Shown: positions 16,472 to 27,387 of the stretch, piece by piece
Numbering within the stretch: position 1 is the stretch's first letter
Layout of the letters: each line of letters starts with the position of its first letter
Assembly: GCA_019084245.1 (NCBI GenBank)
Contig: JAHRFE010000007.1
Location: 62,001 to 126,000 of the forward strand
Direction of reading: 5' to 3'
DNA: 64,000 bases
Origin: Hoeflea sp.
GTDB taxonomy: Bacteria; Pseudomonadota; Alphaproteobacteria; Rhizobiales; Rhizobiaceae
The notes under the pieces: model-generated
What the model was told of the DNA's origin: nothing
The model's database searches: none
The model's input: only the letters and a program-made list of their open reading frames with translations
Position numbers and translations under genes: made by a program

Positions 16472-18712
16472 ATGGAAAAAGATTCGCGAGCAAGACAAGA
16501 CCGGGGACTTAACGCGGGAGGGGCCCGGGAGCAGGAAGGTCTGTTCCCGCGCAAGGTCGTGCCTGTGCTGATCCCGATGCCGGCCGAGCGGGCCTATTCC
16601 TATGCGCTGCCGCAAGGCACGGATGCAAAGCCAGGCCAAATCGTGCAGGTGCCGCTGGGGCCCAGGCTGGTGCCGGGCATTGTCTGGGACGGCGAGGCCG
16701 ACCAGGTGGATCCGAAGAAACTGCGCGAGATCGCCCAGGTGTTCGATTGTCCGCTGGTCAATGAGCCGATGCGCCGCTTTATTGATTGGGTCGCGGCCTA
16801 CACGCTGTCGCCGCCGGGGCTGGTGGCGCGGATGGCGCTGAGGGCGCCCGCCGCGTTCGATCCCGAGCCGATGATCGATGCGCTGAGGCTGAGCGGTGTG
16901 CAACCCGAACGGCTGACTTCGGCGCGCGAGCGGGTGCTCGAGCAGGCGGGCGACGGGCTGGCCTGGACCCGCAGCGGGCTCGCCCATGCGGCAGGCGTGA
17001 CCGCCAGCGTCATCGACGGGCTGTCGGCCCAGGGTGTGTTCGAACCGGTGCGGCTCCGGCCGCCGCCGGTGGTGGCCGCCCCCGATCCGGACTACCAGCC
17101 GGCTCAGCTCGAGCCCGGTCAGGCGGAGGCGGCGGACGCGCTGCGCAAATCCGTGTCCGAAGCCGGGTTCAGCGTCACGCTGCTCGACGGCGTTACCGGC
17201 TCGGGCAAGACCGAGGTCTATTTCGAGGCGATCGCCGAGACCGTGCGGCAGGGCCGGCAGGTGCTGATCCTGCTGCCCGAGATCGCGCTGACGGCAGCCT
17301 TTCTCGACCGCTTTCATGAGCGGTTTGGCGCGCGGCCGGCGGAATGGCATTCGGAAGTCACGCCGAAGATGCGCGAGAAGGTCTGGCGGCAGACCGCGGA
17401 AGCCGGTGTTTCAGTGGTGGCCGGCGCGCGCTCGGCGCTGTTCCTGCCGTTCGCCGATCTCGGCCTGATCATCGTCGACGAGGAGCACGACCCGGCCTAC
17501 AAGCAGGAGGACCGGGTGTTCTACAATGCCCGCGACATGGCGGTGGTGCGCGCAAGGCTCGCGAACATCCCGGTGGTGCTGGCCTCGGCCACGCCGTCGA
17601 TCGAGAGCCGCGTCAACGCCCAGCAGGGCCGCTACCGGCATCTCAAGCTCGAAAGCCGCTATGCCGAGGCGGTGCTGCCGGACCTGAAGCTCGTCGACAT
17701 GCGCCGCCATGCGCCGGCGCGCGGCGGCTTCCTGTCGCCGGTGCTGCTCCATGCGATGGCTCAGACGCTCGAACGCAAGGAACAGTCGCTGCTGTTTTTG
17801 AACCGCCGCGGCTATGCGCCGCTGACGCTGTGCCGGGTCTGCGGCCACCGCTTCGAATGCCCGGATTGCTCAAGCTGGCTGGTCGAGCACCGCTTCCGCG
17901 GGCAGCTGCAGTGCCACCATTGCGGGCACAACGAGCCCACGCCGCAGGCCTGCCCCTCCTGCGGCACGCTCGATCATCTCACCGCCTGCGGGCCGGGGAT
18001 CGAGCGGATCGCCGAGGAGGCGGACAAGCATTTCCCCGACGCGCGCGTGATCGTGCTGTCGTCCGACATGATGGGCGGCACGCGGCGCTTGAGGATCGAG
18101 CTCGAGGCGATCGCCAAGGGCGAAGCCGACATCGTCATCGGCACGCAGCTGGTGGCCAAGGGGCACAATTTTCCGCTGATGACGCTGGTGGGGGTGGTCG
18201 ACGCCGATCTGGGGCTCGCGAACGGCGACCCGCGCGCCGCCGAGCGGACCTATCAGCTCTTGTCGCAGGTGACCGGCCGGGCCGGGCGCTCGGGCCACAA
18301 GAGCCTGGGCCTGATCCAGACCTACCAGCCGCAGCACCCGGTGATGCAGGCGCTCGCCTCGGGCGACGCGGAGGCGTTCTACGAGCGCGAGACCGACGAA
18401 CGCAGCCGCGCGTTGCTCCCCCCCTTCGGCCGCCTCGCCTCGGTGATCATCTCGGCGGCCACCCGGCTCGAGGCAGAAGGCCATGCCCGCGCGCTTCGCG
18501 CGGCCGCGCTGCCCACGCCCGGCATCATGGTGCTCGGCCCCGCCGAAGCGGCGCTGGCCCTGATCCGCGGCCGCCACCGCTTCCGGCTGCTCATCCACGG
18601 CGAACGCGGGCGCGACATGCAGGGGTTCGTGCGCGAAATGCTCGCCAAGGGACCCAAGGCGCGGGGCTCGGTGCAGGTGCAGGTGGATATCGATCCGCAG
18701 AGTTTTCTATGA
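16472..18712 (+). CDS. priA: Primosomal protein N' (replication restart helicase PriA)
   Basis: The 746-residue product restarts stalled replication forks by 3'-5' unwinding and loading of DnaB. The 3'-DNA-binding domain lies in the first ~100 residues (VPVLIPMPAERAYSYALP, VPLGPRLVPGIVW). Walker A GVTGSGKTEVY is near 240-250, and the DEEH box within IIVDEEHDPAYKQED is near 336-339. The zinc-binding insert carries paired cysteines (CRVCGHRFECPDC, CHHCG, CPSCG). Helicase motifs V-VI appear in GTQLVAKGHNFP and QVTGRAGRSG. The N-terminus has an ~28-residue charged extension before the first conserved strand, so a later start is possible. Confidence 0.96.
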   Translation: MEKDSRARQDRGLNAGGAREQEGLFPRKVVPVLIPMPAERAYSYALPQGTDAKPGQIVQVPLGPRLVPGIVWDGEADQVDPKKLREIAQVFDCPLVNEPMRRFIDWVAAYTLSPPGLVARMALRAPAAFDPEPMIDALRLSGVQPERLTSARERVLEQAGDGLAWTRSGLAHAAGVTASVIDGLSAQGVFEPVRLRPPPVVAAPDPDYQPAQLEPGQAEAADALRKSVSEAGFSVTLLDGVTGSGKTEVYFEAIAETVRQGRQVLILLPEIALTAAFLDRFHERFGARPAEWHSEVTPKMREKVWRQTAEAGVSVVAGARSALFLPFADLGLIIVDEEHDPAYKQEDRVFYNARDMAVVRARLANIPVVLASATPSIESRVNAQQGRYRHLKLESRYAEAVLPDLKLVDMRRHAPARGGFLSPVLLHAMAQTLERKEQSLLFLNRRGYAPLTLCRVCGHRFECPDCSSWLVEHRFRGQLQCHHCGHNEPTPQACPSCGTLDHLTACGPGIERIAEEADKHFPDARVIVLSSDMMGGTRRLRIELEAIAKGEADIVIGTQLVAKGHNFPLMTLVGVVDADLGLANGDPRAAERTYQLLSQVTGRAGRSGHKSLGLIQTYQPQHPVMQALASGDAEAFYERETDERSRALLPPFGRLASVIISAATRLEAEGHARALRAAALPTPGIMVLGPAEAALALIRGRHRFRLLIHGERGRDMQGFVREMLAKGPKARGSVQVQVDIDPQSFL

Positions 18713-18877
18713 GGGGGGTGGGCTGAAAGGGGGTCGGTTGCAGACTGGCAAGTTTTGGCGGACGGCGTGAGTCAGGCAGATTTGGCAGAGGTGATGGAAC
18801 TGCAACGAAGGCGAAGCGGACATGCACCGGGAACTCACAGGCGTCTGAAAGCGCCGAGGCGACACGATCGCCGCGAA

Positions 18878-19552
18878 CTAACCCAAAACCCAGCCGCTGA
18901 CCTGCGCCTGAACACGGCTGCCCGAATTCTCGCTGTTGGACGACACGGCCAGCGCCACCAGATTGCGCATTTCGACCCCGAACACGCGCGGGAAATCGCG
19001 GGTCAGGTCAACGCTTTCGCGGAACTCGCCCGTCGCGGGGCGGCGCTGCACGATGTTGCGCAGACGGTCAGGCGCGTGCGGGCTGGGGATGACTGTACCC
19101 TGCGGATTGTCCCCGCCCCATGTATACATCAGCACCTGCACATTGCGGTTGCGCAACAGGCTGGAAATTGACGTGCCGGGGCGGACGCGCGCGGCGACAT
19201 CATCGGTCGCGTTCACAAAGAACACACCCAGGTTGCGGTCGTCATTGCCAATGGTCGTCAGGTCGGACGGGGGCACGGAACTGTCCACGCGCCATGTCCA
19301 CTCGGCGCGGCGGCTGGCAAACAGGTCACTGGGCAAGATGCGATACAGGATCGAGGATGTCCCTTCGGCAACAACTGTCAGGCGGTTGGGTCCGGTGCCG
19401 AAGGTGTTGGGCTTCAGGCGGCGAAAGGTCAGATGCTCCCACCCTTGATCGAAGGTGATCGTATTGGCGCGGGTTGCGCGCGGCAGGGCAGCAGCGGCCA
19501 GAGTCCCAAGGCCAAGTGACAGTGCATTTCGGCGGGTCAGGTGAGCAGGCAT
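18878..19552 (-). CDS. DUF3047 family exported protein
   Basis: The 224-residue product resembles DUF3047: an N-terminal leader with twin arginines (LTRRNALSLGLGTLAAAALPRATRA), then a beta-rich domain with WTWRVDSSVPPSDLTTIGNDDRNLGVFFV, a VLMYTWGG motif, and a late segment VDLTRDFPRVFGVEMRNLVALAVSSNSENSGS that matches the D-x3-DF and S/D-N-S-type features of that family. The RR plus hydrophobic stretch suggests Tat export. Function of DUF3047 is unknown. The gene converges on priA with 165 bases between them and no clear terminator. Confidence 0.75.
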   Translation of the reverse strand: MPAHLTRRNALSLGLGTLAAAALPRATRANTITFDQGWEHLTFRRLKPNTFGTGPNRLTVVAEGTSSILYRILPSDLFASRRAEWTWRVDSSVPPSDLTTIGNDDRNLGVFFVNATDDVAARVRPGTSISSLLRNRNVQVLMYTWGGDNPQGTVIPSPHAPDRLRNIVQRRPATGEFRESVDLTRDFPRVFGVEMRNLVALAVSSNSENSGSRVQAQVSGWVLG

Positions 19553-19816
19553 GAAAACTCCGTGAAGCAGGGATGTCAGGCAGCGGTGTCTGGTCTGCGA
19601 TAAACCTCAGATAGGCGAGATGTTTCATCTGTCCATGCACTCTCCGGTGACGGCATGAAAAAGCCCTCCCCGCCCTGTCAGGCCCTTGGGACGAAGGCTC
19701 GAATGGCTGCATTCGGGACTTGCAGCCAGGACTGTGAACGTTCGCAATGGAGGCGCAAAGCCGCCACTGTCAGCCATGGCTTCGGCGCAGCGCAGACGGC
19801 GATTCGCCGCCCGCCG

Positions 19817-22108
19817 TCATTCCCCGCTCTTGTCCGGGGCTTTCCCGGACGCTGCGCCGACCTGCTCCATCCTCACCGGAAACTCATCCGTCCGCCCCTC
19901 CTTGTCCCGGCCCAGATACAGCGTCGTGTGCGGGAACGGGATCTCGATGCCCTTTTCGTCCATCACTTCCTTGACCAGTTCGGTGTAGGCGCGGCCGACG
20001 CTCCATTGCTGGCCGGGGGCGGTCTTGATGCGGGCGCGGATCAGCACGGCTGAGTCGCCCAGGCCGGTGACGCCGTGCATTTCGAGGGGCGCCAGGATGT
20101 CGGGGTTGTGCTCGGTCTGCTTGAGGCGGTCGAAGGCCTCCTGCATGGCGGCCTTGCCGTCGCTGACGTTTTCCTTGTAGGCGATGCCGACTTCCTCGAC
20201 ATGGTAGGAGAAGGTGCGCATGTAGTTCGACACCGCATCCACCGAGCTGAACGGGATGATGTGGTAGACGCCCGAGAGATCGCGCAGCGACACCGAGCGG
20301 AGCGTCAGCCGCTCGACCACGCCGGTGATGCCGCCGGCGCCGACGACGTCGCCGACATTCATGGCGTTTTCGAGCTGGATGAAGACACCCGAGATGATGT
20401 CCTGGACGAGCTTTTGCGCGCCAAAGCCGATGGCGAGGCCGAGCACGCCGGCGCCCGCCAGCAGCGGGCCGATGTCGAGCCCGAGCTCGGACAGCGCGAT
20501 CATGCCGCCAAACACCACCAGCGCCACGGTGAGCGCGTTCTTGGCGAGCGAATAGAGCGTGCGGTAGCGGGCATTGGCCAGTCCCGTGCCGTTGCCGCCG
20601 TCCATGCGGTAATCGATCCAGGAGGATGCGGCGGCCCAGACCACGAAGCTGACGATCAGCACGACGAGGGCGCTCACCAGCCCGGCAATGATGGCGCTGC
20701 CGCGCTCGCCCTCGATCCAGGCGCCGATATCGAGGATCGCCCAGGCGTCGAGCACCACGGCGAGGATGGCGAGGCTCAGCAGGAACCACACCAGCCGGAG
20801 CAGGACCGGCACGAAGGAGGTCAGCCGCGCCGACAGCGCCTTGTCGTCAAGCGGCAGGAAGGCGGGCGCCCGGATGCTGAGCGTCGCGAGATAGCCGCAG
20901 CCGCGCAGCACCAGCCCGCCGACAATCAGCGCCAGAGCGGTCTTGAGCGTCGCGCCGCCGACGAAATCGACAAAGAACGCGGGCTGCGACAGGGCTATGA
21001 CATAGCTCACGCCGACATAGGCATAGGCGATCAGCGGCCAGATCTGCATGAAGGCCGACTGCACCGGTTCGGGCAAAGCCTCGTCGACGGCGGCGTCGCC
21101 CTCTTCCTGCGGCTCGTCCTCGGGCAGTTCGGCGGTGGCCTGCTGCAGGCCGGAGATGGCGCGGATGGCCTTGACCGCATAGATCGCGGCGATGGTGTAG
21201 ATAACGACCCTCAGGCTTCGCCCGACGGTGAACGAGATCAGCGAGTTGGCCGCGGGCACGACGAAGGCGATGCCGAAGATCAGGATGCCGGACAGCCGGA
21301 TGCCGCGCTCACGCATCATCTGCCGCACGGGGGGCGCGAGCCTGAGGACGGCATAGTCGCCATTCACGATGCCGGTGACGACGCGGATGATGATCGCGGT
21401 GACGCCGAGGATCAGGAATGCATTGAGATAGAGCGTCTGGTAGATCGAGACGCCTTCCGTGCCGAACAGCATGGCGGCAAGCGCGCTGGTGGAGAAATAG
21501 GCGAGCGCCAGCGCGAGGATCTCGGCCAGGAAATAGAGGCCCACCAGCGCCATGGCCGCGAAGGGGCCGCGATCGTGCAGGCGCCTGGAGACATTGCCCA
21601 GCCCGCCGCGCAGCACCCGCTTGGCAAGAAAATACACCGCCAGCGAGATCGCCACGGTCGCCAGAAGCGGCGCCAGCATGGTTGCAAGATTGCCCCAGTC
21701 GAGATTGGTCCGGCCGTTGAACAGGGTGGTGAGCCCCGATATGTCGGTGACGAACTTGCGGCCGATGGCCAGGGTTTCGTTGATGGTGGTCCGCGTGATC
21801 GCGGCCAGCCGGGCGGCCAGCGTGGTCGGGCCGGCTTCGGTCTCGGCGGCGTCCGGTTCGCCATCTGGCGTGCTCTGCTCAAGCGACCGGATGAGCCTTT
21901 CCCGCCCCGCGTCATCCCTGAGCACGTCGAGCAAAGGCCTGATCACCGCGTCGGTGGATTCTGATTCGGCTGGTTCGGCGTTTTCGGCCGGGGCGGCGGT
22001 CAGCGCCGACTGCGCCCAGGCGGGGCTGGTCAATGGCGTGGCGGCAAGCAGGAGGGTGAAGACAAGCAGGAGGGCGCTGTTCAGCAGCGGACGGCAGGCG
22101 GCGGGCAT
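19817..22108 (-). CDS. Large MscS-type mechanosensitive channel
   Basis: The 763-residue product has an N-terminal leader (~1-33), a glutamate-rich periplasmic region (~35-110), many transmembrane helices between ~150 and 560, and a C-terminal MscS core. The pore and beta-domain are recognised by LLAGAGVLGLAIGFGAQKL, VQDIISGVFIQLENAM, VGDVVGAGGITGVVERLTLR and HIIPFSSVDAVSNYMR. The Gly/Ala-rich pore helix is typical of MscS. Channels of this size (MscK/YbdG-like or MscM-like) release osmolytes on hypo-osmotic shock. It stands alone in the minus direction with DUF2061 upstream. Confidence 0.9.
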   Translation of the reverse strand: MPAACRPLLNSALLLVFTLLLAATPLTSPAWAQSALTAAPAENAEPAESESTDAVIRPLLDVLRDDAGRERLIRSLEQSTPDGEPDAAETEAGPTTLAARLAAITRTTINETLAIGRKFVTDISGLTTLFNGRTNLDWGNLATMLAPLLATVAISLAVYFLAKRVLRGGLGNVSRRLHDRGPFAAMALVGLYFLAEILALALAYFSTSALAAMLFGTEGVSIYQTLYLNAFLILGVTAIIIRVVTGIVNGDYAVLRLAPPVRQMMRERGIRLSGILIFGIAFVVPAANSLISFTVGRSLRVVIYTIAAIYAVKAIRAISGLQQATAELPEDEPQEEGDAAVDEALPEPVQSAFMQIWPLIAYAYVGVSYVIALSQPAFFVDFVGGATLKTALALIVGGLVLRGCGYLATLSIRAPAFLPLDDKALSARLTSFVPVLLRLVWFLLSLAILAVVLDAWAILDIGAWIEGERGSAIIAGLVSALVVLIVSFVVWAAASSWIDYRMDGGNGTGLANARYRTLYSLAKNALTVALVVFGGMIALSELGLDIGPLLAGAGVLGLAIGFGAQKLVQDIISGVFIQLENAMNVGDVVGAGGITGVVERLTLRSVSLRDLSGVYHIIPFSSVDAVSNYMRTFSYHVEEVGIAYKENVSDGKAAMQEAFDRLKQTEHNPDILAPLEMHGVTGLGDSAVLIRARIKTAPGQQWSVGRAYTELVKEVMDEKGIEIPFPHTTLYLGRDKEGRTDEFPVRMEQVGAASGKAPDKSGE

Positions 22109-22239
22109 GAAGCTTCCAGTTCAGATACACTCAGTCTGGCCGCGCTGTTGCGATGGCCAATCCGGGTTACCATAGGGCGTTGAGAGGCAGCATCAACCCG
22201 AAGAGGCGTTGACGGGAAGGGAAGGAGGCCCAGGTTCCG

Positions 22240-22452
22240 TCAGCCCTGGGGCCGGCGAAGGCCCCAGTTGACCCGCGCCCAGATGCGCTCGTGCACCACG
22301 AAGAAGGCGAGACCCGTGGCAGACGTCGAGAGTGCGAAGCCGAGCGCGCCCAGCACCGAGCCGGTATAGATCCAGGCGAGCAGGCTGGTCGACGCCAGGC
22401 CGAGCGCCTGCCAGGTCACGGCCTTCACGATGGTTCTGAGGTTGGAGTCCAT
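22240..22452 (-). CDS. DUF2061 membrane protein
   Basis: The 70-residue product fits DUF2061: it opens RTIVKAVTWQALGLASTSLLAW, continues YTGSVLGALGFALSTSATGLAFFVVHERIWARVNWG, and has two membrane helices. The VHERIWARVNWG ending is the family signature. Members are small inner-membrane proteins, sometimes fused to sulfate or APS-kinase genes, but without known function. The ATG at 22452 is preceded on the minus strand by weak purines only. Confidence 0.85.
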   Translation of the reverse strand: MDSNLRTIVKAVTWQALGLASTSLLAWIYTGSVLGALGFALSTSATGLAFFVVHERIWARVNWGLRRPQG

Positions 22453-22573
22453 GGTCTGCGATTGTGTCCGGCTGGAGTTGCGGTCTGATGTGGCGATAAG
22501 GTCTTTCTAGGCGCTTTGGCTCCCTGCGGGAATTTGGTGTCTTCGCTGCAGAAAGCCCCTTATGTTGATAAAA

Positions 22574-22598
22574 ATCACCAAATGTGCGATTAATCACC
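22574..22598 (+). promoter_or_regulatory. Direct repeats before the XRE-type regulator gene
   Basis: AATCACC occurs twice just upstream of the regulator ATG at 22600 (ATCACC at 22574-22579 and at 22593-22598), 19 bases apart, each preceded by GAT. Two copies on nearly the same helical face close to the start would suit autoregulation. Inference only. Confidence 0.3.
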
Positions 22599-22599
22599 G

Positions 22600-23448
22600 A
22601 TGCACAAGAATGACCGCGCCGACTTGTTCCGCACCCGGCTGGCCGCCCGCATGGCGCTTGCCGGCCTGAGCCGCAGCGCGCTGGCGCGGATTGCCGGCGT
22701 GGACCGGTCGACGATTGCGCAATTGCTGGCGCCCGACGAGGTGCGGCTGCCCAATGCCCATCTCGCCGCCGAATGCGCCGCGGCGCTCGGCGTCAGCGCC
22801 GACTGGCTGCTCGGCCTGTCGGACCGGCCGGAACCGGCGGCCGAGGTGCTGTCGGCAAATTTCCGGATGGCCACCGCGCATCGCACGCCGGCCGACGAGC
22901 AGATCATCGCCTGGCACCGGGAGGCAGCCGGCTACAAGATCCGCCATGTACCGGCGACGCTGCCGGACATTCTCAAGACCGAAGCGGTGCTTGAATGGGA
23001 ATATGCCGCGTTTCTCGACAAGACGCCGGAGCAGGCGCGCGGCGCCATGCGCGAGACCGTCGACTGGCTCAGGGCGCCGGGATCCGATTATGAAATCTGC
23101 GTGTCGATCGACAAGGTCCGCTCGCTGGCCCGGGGCGAGGGCTACTGGGAAGGGCTCGGCCGCGATGTCCGCGCCGCGCAGATCGCGTTCATGGCCGACA
23201 GCTGCGCCCGGCTCTACCCGTCGCTGCGGCTTTACCTGTACGATTCGAAAAAGCTGTTCTCAGCCCCGGTGTCGATCTTCGGACGATTGCTGGCGGCGGT
23301 CTATGTCGGTCAGTTCTACCTGGTCTATCGCGACAGCCGCCAGGTCAGCGCCCTGACCGAGCATTTTGACGCGCTGGTGCGCGATTCGGAGGTGGATGCA
23401 CGCAGCGCCGCCACAGTGATTCGCGCCATGCTGGACGAGACCGGCTGA
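22600..23448 (+). CDS. XRE-type helix-turn-helix regulator with a C-terminal sensor-like domain
   Basis: The 282-residue product has a Cro/C1-type HTH at ~8-70 (LAARMALAGLSRSALARIAGVDRSTIAQLL with ALGVSADWLLGLSD at its end). Residues ~85-280 form a domain I do not recognise, which contains VLEWEYAAFLDKTPEQARG, ICVSIDKVRSLARGEGYWEG and VGQFYLVYRDSRQV; it has no membrane segment and could bind a ligand. The gene is monocistronic in appearance, divergent from DUF2061. Targets are unknown. Confidence 0.75.
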   Translation: MHKNDRADLFRTRLAARMALAGLSRSALARIAGVDRSTIAQLLAPDEVRLPNAHLAAECAAALGVSADWLLGLSDRPEPAAEVLSANFRMATAHRTPADEQIIAWHREAAGYKIRHVPATLPDILKTEAVLEWEYAAFLDKTPEQARGAMRETVDWLRAPGSDYEICVSIDKVRSLARGEGYWEGLGRDVRAAQIAFMADSCARLYPSLRLYLYDSKKLFSAPVSIFGRLLAAVYVGQFYLVYRDSRQVSALTEHFDALVRDSEVDARSAATVIRAMLDETG

Positions 23449-23581
23449 GCCTCCCGCGCCTGTAGCCTGCATGTTCAGGAAGCGGTTGTGGCGCCTGAGG
23501 CTTTGACATGGGCGAGTGTGCGGTGCATGAAACTGCTGTCCATGCCGCTAACGCCGCGCGAAGCTTCACAGGAACCTTGCC

Positions 23582-24508
23582 TTGGATTTGAAACCAGACC
23601 GGCCCGTGCGGCATGACGTTGACCGTGAAGCCATGCCGCCTTTGGCGATGGTGCTGGCGCTTGGCACCTTCATGGGGTTTGCGGCTCTCGACACCACGGC
23701 CAAATATCTTGTCACCATGGGGTATGCGGCCGTGTTCGTGGTCTGGTGCCGCTTTCTCAGCCATGCGGTGATCTCGTTCGTCATCTTTCAGGGCTGGCGC
23801 CGGGCCGACATGTACCGGATGAAGAACATGCCGCTTCAGGTCGTGCGCGGTTTGTTGCTGCCGGCCACGACGTTGTTCAATTTCCTGGCCTTGCGCGACC
23901 TGCAGCTGGCGTTGACAGTCAGCATCTTCCTGTCGACGCCGATGCTGGTGACGGCGCTGGCGGGGCCGATGCTGGGCGAATGGGCCGGGCGGCGGCGCTG
24001 GGCGGCGATCATGGTCGGCTTCATCGGCGTGCTGATTGTGGTGCGGCCGGGCACGGACATGTTTTCGCCCTCCGTCATCTGGTCGATTCTCGCGGTCATC
24101 ACCCATTCGCTCTATTCGATCCTGACGCGCAAGCTGGTGCAGCACGAGAGCCAGAGCAGCCTGATCTTCTATTCCTGCATCTTCGCCACCGTGCTGATGG
24201 CGCCGCCGGCGATGATCTACGGCCAGATGCCGCAATCGATCATCGAGGTGGCGCTGCTCGCGGGCCTCGGCTTCTTCGGCATTGCCGGCCATGCGATGCT
24301 GGTGCGCGCCAGCAGCCTGGCCAGCGCCTCCAAGGTGGCGCCCTTCATCTACAGCCAGTTGCTGTGGATGACGCTGCTGGGCTTCATCGTGTTTGGCGAC
24401 ATTCCCGACCTCTGGACGCTTGTCGGCGCCGCAATCATCTGCATGAGCGGCTTCTACATCATGAACCGCGAACGCCAGCTTGGCCGCAAGCCGTCGGCGC
24501 CGGTCTGA
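23582..24508 (+). CDS. EamA/DMT family transporter
   Basis: Ten hydrophobic segments in 308 residues and two EamA repeats identify a drug/metabolite transporter-type permease of the inner membrane. Conserved features include VVWCRFLSHAVISFVIF in the first repeat, LALRDLQLALTVSIFLSTPMLVTAL before the midpoint, and APFIYSQLLWMTLLGFIVFGDIP in the second. The TTG at 23582 is chosen because AGGAA lies seven bases upstream; ATG 23633 would still keep all helices. Substrate is not predictable. No operon partner is evident. Confidence 0.8.
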   Translation: MDLKPDRPVRHDVDREAMPPLAMVLALGTFMGFAALDTTAKYLVTMGYAAVFVVWCRFLSHAVISFVIFQGWRRADMYRMKNMPLQVVRGLLLPATTLFNFLALRDLQLALTVSIFLSTPMLVTALAGPMLGEWAGRRRWAAIMVGFIGVLIVVRPGTDMFSPSVIWSILAVITHSLYSILTRKLVQHESQSSLIFYSCIFATVLMAPPAMIYGQMPQSIIEVALLAGLGFFGIAGHAMLVRASSLASASKVAPFIYSQLLWMTLLGFIVFGDIPDLWTLVGAAIICMSGFYIMNRERQLGRKPSAPV

Positions 24509-24636
24509 CCGGCCCGAGAAAACGTAACACGGTTTGACGCCGTGGCGCCCTTGCCCGCTTTGGCGCGGCAGGCGCGCATGGTATTGGCGGAGCGCGGGAT
24601 GATTTGCAGCAGGCAAACCGGAGCGGAGATGCGGGA

Positions 24637-25026
24637 ATGATCGAATTCTACTGGCCATCAACACAGGGCGAATGGCTGGCCTGGTCCTCGGCAGCCGTCA
24701 CGGTGGTGTTCGGCCTGATGCTGCTGTTTGCGCCGCGGACGTCGCTTCGTATTCTGAGATTGCAGACCGCGCCGGATCATCCCGAAGCGCTGTCGGAGGC
24801 GCGGGGCACGATGGCAGGGTTCTATCTCGGCGTGGGCATCTGCGCGCTTCTGTTCGCGCAGCCGCTGATCTATCTGGCGCTGGGCGCCGGCTGGGCCTTC
24901 ACCGCCTTCGGGCGGATCGTTTCGATGCTGTCGGATCGCGGCGTGACCGGATTCAATCTCGTCTCGGTGGCGATCGAGATCGTTCTGGCGGCGCTGCCGC
25001 TCCTGTATGGGCTGGGGCTGGTCTAA
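24637..25026 (+). CDS. DUF4345-like membrane protein
   Basis: The 129-residue product contains four probable membrane helices (WSSAAVTVVFGLMLLFAP, GTMAGFYLGVGICALLFAQ, PLIYLALGAGWAFTAFGRI, LVSVAIEIVLAALPLLYGLGLV). Its layout, with a RGTMAGFYLG motif after a polar loop and GWAFTAFGRIVSMLSDRG, resembles DUF4345. Function is unknown. ATG 24637 lies behind GGAGATGCGGGA. It stands 128 bases after the DMT transporter gene and ends 244 bases before atpH. Confidence 0.65.
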   Translation: MIEFYWPSTQGEWLAWSSAAVTVVFGLMLLFAPRTSLRILRLQTAPDHPEALSEARGTMAGFYLGVGICALLFAQPLIYLALGAGWAFTAFGRIVSMLSDRGVTGFNLVSVAIEIVLAALPLLYGLGLV

Positions 25027-25270
25027 CCTTTGTCCGGAGGCGCACGGCTGCGAATGCATTATTGCCCAACTCATCCTAAAGCAGGTGCTTTAGCCGGGCC
25101 GGGCGTGTTGCGAGTCCCCGCGCTCTATGCTAGACGGACCGCGCATTTGGGGAAAAACAAGCTTTCGGGCTTTGACGCCTCAAATGTTACCGCAACAAAA
25201 TCAAAGGCTTGCCTTTCCGGCTTTCGGTCAAGTGCAGGCTCTTGGATGCCAATGAGAGATAATCCCGCCC

Positions 25271-25830
25271 GTGGCAGATAACTCCCATCTTATTTCCGGT
25301 GTCGCCGAGCGCTATGCGTCCTCGCTGTATGAACTGGCGGCCGAGGCCAAGGCGGTCGATGCCGTGGCGAAGGATCTCAACCGTTTCCAGGCGATGATCG
25401 ACGACAGCACCGATTTGCGGCGTCTGGTCGAAAGCCCTGTTTTTTCCGCCGAGGATCAGTCCCGTTCGATCGTGGCGCTGATCGCGAAGGCGAACATTAC
25501 CGGCCTGGTCGGCAACTTCCTCAAGGTCGTTGCCCGTAACCGCCGGCTTTTCGCCATGCCCGCAATCATCCGGTCCTATCATGAGACCGTCGCCCGCGAA
25601 CGCGGCGAGGTGAGCGCTGACGTGACCTCCGCCCATGCGCTGTCGGCAGCGCAGGAAAAAGAATTGATGGCCTCGCTTTCGAGCGTGACCGGCAAGACCG
25701 TGACGCTCAACGTCTCGGTGGATGCGTCGCTGCTGGGCGGCCTGATCGTCAAGATCGGCTCGCGTCAGGTAGACACATCGCTTCGCACTAAACTTTCCAC
25801 CCTTAAGCATACACTGAAAGAGGTTGGCTG

Positions 25831-25831
<1 letters not shown>
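25271..25831 (+). CDS. atpH: ATP synthase F1 delta subunit
   Basis: The 186-residue delta subunit joins the F1 head to the peripheral stalk. It begins with a GTG codon ([23 protein letters not shown]) and shows the family's all-helical N-terminal domain and the C-terminal signature [32 protein letters not shown]. The stop overlaps the atpA ATG by one base (TGATG), so translation is coupled. As in other Rhizobiales the F1 genes form their own operon without the F0 genes. Confidence 0.97.
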
Positions 25832-27360
<1,529 letters not shown>

Positions 27361-27387
27361 CGGCAGCAGACCGAGGACGGATAACGG

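Noticed and set aside
17344-18726. A 460-codon plus-strand frame inside priA
   Set aside because: It lies out of frame within the helicase domain of priA and has Ala/Arg/Gly-biased composition with no motif.
20075-21964. A 629-codon plus-strand frame opposite the MscS-type channel gene
   Set aside because: The channel reading is unambiguous on the minus strand; this frame is almost free of hydrophobic segments and is rich in Asp, His, Arg and Gly as antisense frames in GC-rich DNA are.
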